From Gammaproteobacteria bacterium (GTDB taxonomy: Bacteria > Pseudomonadota > Gammaproteobacteria > Enterobacterales > Alteromonadaceae): DNA of 13,311 nucleotides. The notes under the pieces were generated by a model. It saw nothing but the letters and a program-made list of their open reading frames with translations. It ran no database searches and was not told the DNA's origin. Below, in pieces: positions 1 through 5,608 of the stretch (positions are counted from its first letter, which is position 1; every line of letters begins with the position of its first letter). The position numbers were made by a program, and so were the translations under genes. Where the stretch lies: positions 1 through 13,311 of the forward strand of contig JAIXSW010000504.1 of the NCBI GenBank assembly GCA_027484495.1. Direction: 5' to 3'.

Positions 1-663
1 GAAGCTAAGCCGGGCTGCATGCAGCAGTAAACGAGCGCAGCTGAACTGTTGACGAAATAGCTGATTATGTTTGCCATCACCATGCGTCGTGTCGCCAATA
101 ATCGGATGGAACAGGTGTTCACAGTGCCGGCGCAGTTGATGTTTACGGCCAGTCAGCGGTTGTAACGCGAGTAAGCTGTACCGTGCCGTTGCATAACGAC
201 CCACAGCAAAAGGTAATTCGATATGTTGCAAAGGCCACATCGCAGTTTGTGCCGACTGTGCCGCTTTGTCCTGACGGGCAAACTTATCGGCAATGGCGTC
301 CTGCTGCTCTTTTAGTGCGTAATCGAGCAGCAGCGCCTCTTTCAGATGCCCACGTACCGCAGCCAGATAAGTCTTTTGCCACAAGTGCTGTTGTGCTCCC
401 ATCACTCGGGCGATCTCACTGGACAAGCCAAATAACAATACACCTGAAGTGGGCCGGTCTAACCGGTGTAGCGGAAACACATGCTGGCCAATCTGGTCAC
501 GCAGCCGCAACATTACAAATTCGGTTTCATGTTTATCCAGGAAGGAGCGATGCACCAACATACCGGCGGGTTTGTTCACCGCAACCAGCCATTCGTCCTG
601 ATACAAGATCTCTAACTGCGGCTTTTCTTCAATGTCGTGCAACGGTTTGCTCGCGTTTTCCAC
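1..663 (-). CDS. truC: tRNA pseudouridine(65) synthase TruC, C-terminus cut by the window edge
   Basis: TruC converts uridine-65 of certain tRNAs to pseudouridine in the cytoplasm and belongs to the RluA-type synthases. The 221 residues visible include EILYQDEWLVAVNKPAGMLV at 18-37 and the catalytic signature HRLDRPTSG at 66-74, with Asp69 as the catalytic aspartate. The later motifs TGRKHQLRRH and HPIIGDTTHGD are also present. The E. coli enzyme has about 260 residues, so roughly 40-50 residues lie beyond base 1. No ATG is available. GTG at 663-661 directly follows an in-frame TAA and has GGATGAG 7 nt upstream, so I chose it. TTG at 642 and ATT at 633 are alternatives. The gene overlaps the end of yqcC by 35 bp and is probably translated from the same mRNA. 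The family assignment is firm; the start is not. Confidence 0.93.
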   Translation of the reverse strand, partial: MENASKPLHDIEEKPQLEILYQDEWLVAVNKPAGMLVHRSFLDKHETEFVMLRLRDQIGQHVFPLHRLDRPTSGVLLFGLSSEIARVMGAQQHLWQKTYLAAVRGHLKEALLLDYALKEQQDAIADKFARQDKAAQSAQTAMWPLQHIELPFAVGRYATARYSLLALQPLTGRKHQLRRHCEHLFHPIIGDTTHGDGKHNQLFRQQFSCARLLLHAARLSF

Positions 664-973
664 TTAATAGCTCATCCAGATCGGCAATACGGTTTATTAA
701 TATCCAGGCAGCGCTGCCCTGTGCCTGAAAGACATGTTCCGCCATAGGGCAGATACTGATCTGGCTGGGTAGCGGCAAACGGCCATCAACCAGTGCCCAC
801 ATCCGCGGCAAGAAAACGAACTGCAGCCACTGGGCAAATGGCATGCTGTCAAAACAAAATGGTGCTGTACTGGCAAGTGCTGCGGGCGTCGGGGCAGTTT
901 CACTCCACAGCTGCAGGTTGCGTAATTCAGTTTCAATCGACTGTAACAGCGCACTGGTTTTCGTATAGATCAT
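629..973 (-). CDS. yqcC: YqcC family protein (DUF446)
   Basis: This 114-residue cytoplasmic protein matches the YqcC family (about 110 residues in E. coli), whose function is unknown. Visible family features are the N-terminal helix (LLQSIETELRNLQLW), the block STAPFCFDSMPFAQWLQFVFLPRM in the middle, and LPLPSQISICPMAE followed by a C-terminal helix ending in LDELL. There is no signal peptide or membrane segment. The ATG at 973 is preceded by AGGGGA at good spacing. It sits directly upstream of truC and overlaps it by 35 bp, the same arrangement as in E. coli, which suggests a two-gene operon. A link to tRNA modification would be inference from this context only. Confidence 0.93.
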   Translation of the reverse strand: MIYTKTSALLQSIETELRNLQLWSETAPTPAALASTAPFCFDSMPFAQWLQFVFLPRMWALVDGRLPLPSQISICPMAEHVFQAQGSAAWILINRIADLDELLSGKREQTVARH

Positions 974-1000
974 CGAAAATCCCCTGACCGAAAACCGCGG

Positions 1001-1031
1001 ATTTTAGCACAGCCCTTGCAATTGAACGCAA
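1001..1031 (-). promoter_or_regulatory. Candidate promoter of yqcC-truC
   Basis: On the minus strand TGC-TAAAAT (1009-1001) forms an extended -10 element. TTGCGT (1031-1026) lies 19 nt upstream of the hexamer as a possible -35. The long spacer is tolerable because of the extended -10. Transcription would start near 994, about 20 nt before the yqcC start codon. A 7-bp inverted repeat (AAAATCC at 976-982, GGATTTT at 999-1005) overlaps this start region and could be an operator. Prediction is from sequence only. Confidence 0.4.
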
Positions 1032-1064
1032 GCCGCCACATGATCGCTGCAAGGAGGAACCTTT

Positions 1065-1361
1065 ATGAGTTCAATCGCGGTATTACTGGCGTTAATGCTG
1101 GTCGCCTACCTGTTTTTATTACAGCGCCGGCAGGATGAGCGGGCAACCGCGCTGGCCAGACAACTTTGTCAGCAGCAACAGATCCAGTTTCTGGACTGTG
1201 CACGCGACAGTCATCGTTGGGTCAAATTGAGCCAGAGATCGGGCTTTCGCACCTTATATCTGATTGATTTCAGTGGCGATGGTGAAAGCCGCTATCAGGC
1301 AGAACTGTGGATGAAAGGCCTGCGTTTAGCCGATTTCAAACTACCGGCTTTTCGGGTCTGA
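1065..1361 (+). CDS. DUF3301 family single-pass membrane protein
   Basis: This 98-residue protein begins with a membrane helix (about residues 4-20, SIAVLLALMLVAYLFLL), followed by a charged stop-transfer stretch QRRQDER. The helix-rich middle leads into a soluble domain with W52, the strand LYLIDFSGDGESRYQ at 64-78, and the C-terminal ending LPAFRV. That layout is the DUF3301 pattern, a family of unknown function from gammaproteobacteria. The soluble part is probably cytoplasmic by the positive-inside rule. The start is well supported by AAGGAGG 7 nt before the ATG. It is divergent from yqcC across 91 bp. Its 3' end overlaps the end of the convergent Mpo1-like gene by 21 bp, with no terminator between them. 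The overlap covers the conserved C-terminal residues, so it appears real. Confidence 0.85.
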   Translation: MSSIAVLLALMLVAYLFLLQRRQDERATALARQLCQQQQIQFLDCARDSHRWVKLSQRSGFRTLYLIDFSGDGESRYQAELWMKGLRLADFKLPAFRV

Positions 1362-1679
1362 TTGTGCCAGTCGGGTATGCAAGCGGCCAGTCAGAAATTC
1401 GGCGTACATAACCCAGTCGCCCAGCAAGCTGTAAAAGGGATAGCGAAACGTCGCAGGCCGGTTGTGTTCAACAAAAAAATGTCCGGCCCAGGCAAAGCCA
1501 TAACCAGCCAGTGGTAACCACCACAATAACGCCCATTGGGCAGTCCACAGTGCATAACCCAAGATAACCAACACCAATGTGCTGCCACAATAATGCAGTG
1601 CCCGGCACAGTGGGTGTTGGTGTTCGCCAAGATAATATGGATAAAACTCACTGAAACGCTGAAACTCGGGCGTAGTCAT
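1341..1679 (-). CDS. Mpo1-like (DUF962 / YGL010w family) membrane protein
   Basis: The 112-residue product matches the DUF962 family: FYPYYLGEHQHPLCRALHYCG at 12-32, two hydrophobic segments (about 33-45 and 48-64), then GYGFAWAGHFFVEHNRPATF at 59-78 and YPFYSLLGDWVMY at 80-92. Yeast Mpo1 in this family is an iron-dependent dioxygenase for alpha-oxidation of 2-hydroxy fatty acids. The conserved histidines expected for metal binding are present here (H20, H29, H67, H72). Whether the bacterial form has that activity is not known to me. The start ATG overlaps the stop of the upstream GNAT-like gene (TGATG), which indicates translational coupling. Its 3' end overlaps that of the DUF3301 gene. A role in membrane lipid metabolism is inference. 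Confidence 0.85.
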   Translation of the reverse strand: MTTPEFQRFSEFYPYYLGEHQHPLCRALHYCGSTLVLVILGYALWTAQWALLWWLPLAGYGFAWAGHFFVEHNRPATFRYPFYSLLGDWVMYAEFLTGRLHTRLAQSDPKSR

Positions 1680-2329
1680 CAGGACTCCTGCAGTTGTTGC
1701 CGTTTTCTAAACAGCAATTTACCGCTGACCTGCTGGAAGTCAAGTTGACCGACGACCTGATATTGGTCCTGATGAAAAAACTGCAGATATCTATCCAGCG
1801 TGACAAAAACACCAACGCCCTCTGAGGATGGATGTTGATCAACCCAGTGATCAATGGCTTTTAAAAAATGGCTCATGGCTTCGGGGTGATGATAGGCCGG
1901 GTTTCGCGCGATAAAAGCCAGCATATGGTAAGAGGATGCGGGCATAGCATCATGGACTTTACGCTCTTTGTCGAGCATTTGCTTGCCGGATAAATATCCC
2001 GCCGTCAGCAACATTTTCAACCGCCAGTGCCATAGCCGCTCGCCCTGAAATCCAGCATCTGGCTCCGTCAGACAAGCTACGCCCAACAATTGCTCGTCAC
2101 AAAACAAGCCCAAAACCGGCTGTTGCTTATCCCAGAACGTGGCAATTTCCTCTCTGATCGCAGCCCGTAATCTGGCTTCGAAATCAGGTTTTTCAACCTG
2201 GAAAATCTGCATAAATAATGGGTCGTCGTGGTAGGCGCTATACAGAATGGAATTAGCTTGTCTGAGTTGTTCAGCATTGAGTTGCTCAATGCGACATTTG
2301 GAAAAATCCAGCAGTGTTGACTGGTTCAT
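1679..2329 (-). CDS. GNAT-like acyltransferase fold protein, divergent
   Basis: The 216-residue protein has the layout of a GNAT N-acetyltransferase. An N-terminal helix region (QLRQANSILYSAYHDDPLF) is followed by two strands (VLGLFCDEQLLGVACLTEP). The central segment YHMLAFIARNPAYHHPEAM leads into a helix, and the C-terminal GVGVFVTLDRYLQFFHQDQY resembles the end of the fold. The glycine-rich acetyl-CoA pyrophosphate loop (RxxGxG/A) is missing: RNPAYHHP stands where it should be. It may therefore be a degenerate GNAT or bind another acyl carrier. I chose the ATG at 2329 because GGGGCG lies just upstream. A longer reading frame to 2431 would start inside a terminator hairpin. It is coupled by a 1-nt overlap to the Mpo1-like gene, so the two probably act together. 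Confidence 0.6.
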   Translation of the reverse strand: MNQSTLLDFSKCRIEQLNAEQLRQANSILYSAYHDDPLFMQIFQVEKPDFEARLRAAIREEIATFWDKQQPVLGLFCDEQLLGVACLTEPDAGFQGERLWHWRLKMLLTAGYLSGKQMLDKERKVHDAMPASSYHMLAFIARNPAYHHPEAMSHFLKAIDHWVDQHPSSEGVGVFVTLDRYLQFFHQDQYQVVGQLDFQQVSGKLLFRKRQQLQES

Positions 2330-2356
2330 GCCACGCCCCTTTTTGTAGTTCCACTG

Positions 2357-2384
2357 ACGATAGCAGGGCGAATTGGAACTGCAA
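2357..2384 (-). promoter_or_regulatory. Weak candidate promoter of the GNAT/Mpo1-like pair
   Basis: On the minus strand TTGCAG (2384-2379) and TATCGT (2362-2357) are separated by 16 nt and lie just upstream of the GNAT-like start. The matches to consensus are partial. The location between the upstream terminator and the start codon is the main support. Confidence 0.25.
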
Positions 2385-2411
2385 GTTTGCACCTCGATCA
2401 GGTGACGACAA

Positions 2412-2443
2412 TAAAACGCCGGGATCGTCACCCGGCGTTTATT
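2412..2443 (-). terminator. Intrinsic terminator after the DUF3192 lipoprotein gene
   Basis: AAACGCCGGG (2414-2423) pairs perfectly with CCCGGCGTTT (2431-2440) around a 7-nt loop. On the minus strand the stem is followed by a T-rich stretch, so it should end transcription of the DUF3192 gene whose stop codon is 16 bp upstream. It also insulates the GNAT/Mpo1-like pair from that gene. Confidence 0.8.
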
Positions 2444-2458
2444 CGATGGTCAGCTGAT

Positions 2459-2830
2459 TCAGAGATTTTGATAGGCCTTGTCACCCCAGCCAACTAATAA
2501 ACCACGTTTGAAAATCAGCGCGGTGCATTCATCTTTGCTGGTCATGCCATCACTATGGCTGTGGTGTGTGCGATAAAACAGCACTTCGACGGTCTCGCCT
2601 TGTTTATTGAAGGACTCACTGAAAGCCGGAGTGCCGAGGTTCTGCCGGACCGCACCGATGTCAGTACCTGTTTTAAGTCCGCTGACATAATTCTGGTTAT
2701 ACTGCTGCGTTTTGCGCCAGTTGTTACCATCATCGTCATCATCAAAATCATCATTCCCGACGGCCACAACACACCCTGACAAACTGCTGATCACTGCAAC
2801 TGCAGTGACTAATTTTAAAAATGCATGCAT
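2459..2830 (-). CDS. DUF3192 family lipoprotein
   Basis: The 123-residue product has a lipoprotein signal peptide with lipobox LSGC. Cys20 would be lipidated, and Val at +2 predicts outer-membrane sorting by the Lol rule. An acidic run follows (DDFDDDDD at 27-34). The DUF3192 domain comes next: a DIGAVRQNLGTPAFSE segment, then VLFYRTHHSHSDGMTSKDE, then CTALIFKRGLLVGWGDKAY. The function of DUF3192 is unknown; the fold resembles small envelope proteins of the SmpA/BamE type, though I cannot show homology. The ATG at 2830 has AAGGA upstream with normal spacing. It is a single-gene unit bounded by its own terminator. A second, membrane-anchored DUF3192 gene lies at 11079-11480. The 173 bp upstream are AT-rich and serve this gene and the divergent gene at 3004; no gene is visible there. 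Confidence 0.88.
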   Translation of the reverse strand: MHAFLKLVTAVAVISSLSGCVVAVGNDDFDDDDDGNNWRKTQQYNQNYVSGLKTGTDIGAVRQNLGTPAFSESFNKQGETVEVLFYRTHHSHSDGMTSKDECTALIFKRGLLVGWGDKAYQNL

Positions 2831-3003
2831 ATATTTTCCTTAGTTCTGAAACAACAATTCGCTGACTGAATTGATAAACTCGCTGAGCAATCCTAGTGCC
2901 AACTATTTAATCATTTAAATTCATAGAGTTAAACTACCCCACTCGCACTCCGTGCAATTAAAGTGGTAAATTAAACCAATATTTAGCCAATGTAACGAAT
3001 CTG

Positions 3004-3312
3004 ATGAGCACATTACAAAACCGGATTGGTGTTATCGCCACTCAACTACAACAGGAAGGTAAGTCGCCAAGCCTGGCACTGGTGCGGGCCAGGCTGGGCG
3101 GAGGTATCAACCCGGCAGAGCTGTTCAGCGCCTATCAAAGCTGGCGTGCTCAGGGTAGCCCGCTGATAAAATCTTCAGCTGAAGCCGACACAGCCCCGAA
3201 ATCCCCGGCCGACGTCAAAGATGACGAAAACGACGCAGCAATTAAACAGGATTTGGCGCGCATTGAAGCGAAACTAGACCTGATTCTGACGTTATTGCAG
3301 GAAAAATCCTGA
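3004..3312 (+). CDS. Small KfrA-like helical protein with C-terminal coiled coil
   Basis: This 102-residue protein was not recognised as a named gene. Residues 1-52 look like a compact helical DNA-binding module. The stretch QLQQEGKSPSLALVRARLGG (about 14-33), followed by an AELFSAYQSW helix, resembles the N-terminal region of plasmid KfrA-type proteins (..G..PT...VRA.LG.GS). A low-complexity Ala/Pro/Asp/Lys linker follows (about 55-80). A short leucine-heptad coiled coil at 80-100 (IKQDLARIEAKLDLILTLL) suggests oligomerisation. No signal peptide is present, so it is cytoplasmic. The Shine-Dalgarno sequence is weak. Its stop overlaps the start of the zinc-ribbon gene (TGATG), which marks a coupled two-gene operon. 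DNA binding is inference. Confidence 0.7.
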   Translation: MSTLQNRIGVIATQLQQEGKSPSLALVRARLGGGINPAELFSAYQSWRAQGSPLIKSSAEADTAPKSPADVKDDENDAAIKQDLARIEAKLDLILTLLQEKS

Positions 3313-4082
3313 TGTATAGCGCCGAATTGCAGTTCAGGATCATTGGCGATACCAGTTATGCCGCAGCAGAAACTGCGATCCGTTTGTATCTGGAAGCGTT
3401 GATTTTTCAGGGCCAAATCCTCGGCCGTGAGTTTCCGACAGCATTGCAGCAAGAGAAGTTTGTCAGCCGCGTAGTGTTACCAGAGAAAGATGCGTTGCAG
3501 GCCGAATATCACAGTGAGGCGGGCCACAAGGCGCTGCAGGCACTGCAGCAGGCCGGGCTGTCATACCCCAAAGTGCAGATCTTGGGGATTGATTTGATGT
3601 CCAATCACACCGATCCTTGTGAGCACCCGGACAGTTATATCCTGTACTGCCGATTTGCTCAGATGAATTCAGTGTTGTACTGCGCGGAACATTTTGCCCC
3701 GGTGCCACTGTACCGGCTGGGCATGCAAACCGGCTTTGAAGATTTAATCCGCTGGCAGCTGCAATATCAGGCACTGGACGAGATCCAGATGCAGCAGCGC
3801 AGTGTGCTGCTCAAACCGGCTGAGCGCGCCCTGCAAAGTTTTCGCAGCACCTTAAATGCGCAAGGCCGGCGTTTTGCCAAAACACTGAGTGCCCATACTG
3901 GTAAACCGGTGTATTACGCCTTGTATCGCGGTGTCAGTGCCGACTGTAGCCTTGAAACCAGCCGTTGCTGTCCGGGCTGTGGCGGGTCATGGTTGCAGCA
4001 ACAGCCCTGGCACGATCTGTTTGATTTTCGCTGCAACCGCTGCCAGCTGCTTAGCAATATTGCCTGGCAATGTCAGGGCTGA
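3312..4082 (+). CDS. DUF2310 zinc-ribbon-containing protein
   Basis: The 256-residue cytoplasmic protein fits DUF2310, a family annotated as zinc-ribbon-containing and possibly nucleic-acid-binding. The C-terminus holds a four-cysteine zinc ribbon: C220-PG-C223-GG followed by C241-NR-C244. The 200-residue N-terminal part is specific to the family. It includes VVLPEKDAL, a middle segment with C103, H105, C113, C124 and H127, and the helix LLKPAERALQSFRSTL. That middle Cys/His cluster could form a second metal site (inference). The gene starts inside the stop codon of the upstream KfrA-like gene, so the two products are likely made together. It converges on syd with a 19-bp gap and no visible hairpin. 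The molecular function is unknown. Confidence 0.85.
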   Translation: MYSAELQFRIIGDTSYAAAETAIRLYLEALIFQGQILGREFPTALQQEKFVSRVVLPEKDALQAEYHSEAGHKALQALQQAGLSYPKVQILGIDLMSNHTDPCEHPDSYILYCRFAQMNSVLYCAEHFAPVPLYRLGMQTGFEDLIRWQLQYQALDEIQMQQRSVLLKPAERALQSFRSTLNAQGRRFAKTLSAHTGKPVYYALYRGVSADCSLETSRCCPGCGGSWLQQQPWHDLFDFRCNRCQLLSNIAWQCQG

Positions 4083-4101
4083 GTTTTCTGTCACGACCCA
4101 A

Positions 4102-4641
4102 TCAGGCCGGACTCAGCTGACGCAAAAAACTGAGTAAATCCGGCGCCAGCAACTGTTTGACTTCCTGCCCGGTCTGCTCCAGATAGACTTCGCCGGTGCT
4201 ATTTAACACCGACAACATCGAATCCTCTTCATCGGTCACGGCAAAAAACACAGTTTCACGTTGTTTCAGCCGTCTTTTCATCAGGACATGCGCAATCAGA
4301 TTTTGCTGTAAGCGGATAAAATCGCCCGAATGCCATAATAGCAACAAGCTGGCGGGACCGCGGTCATGACTGACCGGCAGATCCGCGCCCCATAAAGTTG
4401 CGTAAAAGTCTTTCACAGAAGGATGCAGGGTTAGGCCAAGGCCTTGTTCTAATCCGGTAAAGTCCAGCGGGTCATGTTGCGCTACAGGCCACCAACCGAC
4501 CTGATCTTCGCTTGGTTCACCATATTGCGCCGGTGAAACTTCGGCCGGATCGGCAAATGCGCGCCAAATGTCGCCTTGTTGTTCCGCCTTCAACCGGGCT
4601 TGTTGTGCCAGTTGCAGCAGTTGCTGTTGTAACTCAGACAT
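4102..4641 (-). CDS. syd: SecY-interacting protein Syd
   Basis: Syd is a peripheral inner-membrane protein that binds SecY and, in E. coli, affects SecYEG complexes when overproduced. The 179-residue product is close to the E. coli length (181). It matches the family along its length: YGEPSEDQVGWWPV near residue 40, LHPSVKDFYATLWGADLPV in the first half, then LLLLWHSGDFIRLQQNLIAH, RLKQRETVFFAV and VLNSTGEVYLEQTGQ. I chose ATG 4641 because MSELQQQLLQLA matches the expected N-terminus and AGGAAG lies upstream. A longer reading frame to 4779 would run into queF. It is divergent from queF across 69 bp, the same pairing as in E. coli, so the two probably have back-to-back promoters. Confidence 0.94.
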   Translation of the reverse strand: MSELQQQLLQLAQQARLKAEQQGDIWRAFADPAEVSPAQYGEPSEDQVGWWPVAQHDPLDFTGLEQGLGLTLHPSVKDFYATLWGADLPVSHDRGPASLLLLWHSGDFIRLQQNLIAHVLMKRRLKQRETVFFAVTDEEDSMLSVLNSTGEVYLEQTGQEVKQLLAPDLLSFLRQLSPA

Positions 4642-4710
4642 CGATATTTGCTTCCTGTGATAAACTGGGAATTTTATCCCGTTCACCATTTTATGCTTTT
4701 CGGATAAGCC

Positions 4711-5556
4711 ATGACAAAACAAACTGAAGCCGCCCTTGCCCATCTGAGCCTGGGTAAAGTAACCGCCTATGCCGACCAATATGACGCCAGTCTGTTACAA
4801 CCTGTACCACGCCAGTTGGCGCGCGATGCGATTGGTCTTGCTGCTGACGACGCACTGCCGTTTGTCGGCCACGATATCTGGCACGGTTATGAGCTGTCCT
4901 GGCTCAACAGCAAAGGCAAACCAATGGTGGCGCTGCTGACCGTCGTAGTGCCTTTTGACTCAGCGAATCTGATTGAATCCAAATCGTTTAAACTTTATCT
5001 GAACAGTTTTAATCAAAGCCGGTTTCGCGATATCAGTCAGGTCTATCAAACCCTGCAACAAGACTTATCGCTGTGTGCTGGTAAAACGGTGGAAGTCACC
5101 ATCCACCATGTCAATGAACTGGTCGCATTCCAACCCACCTGGATCCCAGGGCGATGTATTGATGATTTAGATATTGAAATCGAACAATATCAATATGATG
5201 GCACCTTGCTGCAACTAACCGACAGCGCTGAACCAGTTGAAGAAAAATTGCATTCGCATCTGCTGAAATCAAATTGCCTGATCACGTCGCAACCGGACTG
5301 GGCCAGTGTCTTTATCCATTACAAAGGCAAAGGTCTGTCACACGAAAGTTTATTGCGCTATTTAATCAGTTTCCGTCAGCACAACGAATTCCATGAACAA
5401 TGTGTCGAGCGCATCTACACCGATATCTGGCGGCTGGCCCAGCCAGAATTTCTGGCCGTCTACGCCTGTTACACCCGTCGCGGCGGCCTGGACATCAATC
5501 CATTGCGATCCAGCGTGCCTTATACACCGCCAAGTATTCGTCTGACCCGCCAATAA
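4711..5556 (+). CDS. queF: NADPH-dependent 7-cyano-7-deazaguanine reductase QueF (long, two-domain form)
   Basis: QueF reduces the nitrile of preQ0 to the amine preQ1, using NADPH, in the synthesis of queuosine for tRNA. At 281 residues this is the long E. coli-type enzyme (YqcD, 282) with two tunnel-fold halves. The QueF motif ESKSFKLYLNSFNQSRF lies at 89-105. The catalytic cysteine is Cys189 in LKSNCLITSQPDW, and Asp196 corresponds to the catalytic aspartate. FRQHNEFHEQCVERIY at 221-236 and YTRRGGLDINPLRS at 254-267 are further family blocks. The reaction is cytoplasmic. The Shine-Dalgarno sequence is weak (GGAT). A strong terminator follows 9 bp after the stop codon. Confidence 0.97.
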   Translation: MTKQTEAALAHLSLGKVTAYADQYDASLLQPVPRQLARDAIGLAADDALPFVGHDIWHGYELSWLNSKGKPMVALLTVVVPFDSANLIESKSFKLYLNSFNQSRFRDISQVYQTLQQDLSLCAGKTVEVTIHHVNELVAFQPTWIPGRCIDDLDIEIEQYQYDGTLLQLTDSAEPVEEKLHSHLLKSNCLITSQPDWASVFIHYKGKGLSHESLLRYLISFRQHNEFHEQCVERIYTDIWRLAQPEFLAVYACYTRRGGLDINPLRSSVPYTPPSIRLTRQ

Positions 5557-5564
5557 CACTGATC

Positions 5565-5590
5565 AAAAAAGCCCGCACTGCGGGCTTTTA
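5565..5590. terminator. Bidirectional intrinsic terminator between queF and the M61 peptidase gene
   Basis: AAAAGCCCGC and GCGGGCTTTT form a perfect stem around ACT, with A-rich and T-rich flanks on both sides. It lies between two convergent stop codons and can serve both strands. Confidence 0.9.
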
Positions 5591-5608
5591 CTTTATGGTC
5601 CGTTGCGC

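Noticed and set aside
183..728. 181-codon plus-strand ORF
   Set aside because: It is antisense to truC and yqcC, both of which are clearly recognised; the translation has no domain character.
2330..2431. N-terminal extension of the GNAT-like gene
   Set aside because: It would begin inside the terminator hairpin and lacks a ribosome site, while ATG 2329 has one.
4642..4779. N-terminal extension of syd
   Set aside because: It would run into queF, and the Syd family starts near the ATG at 4641, which has its own ribosome site.
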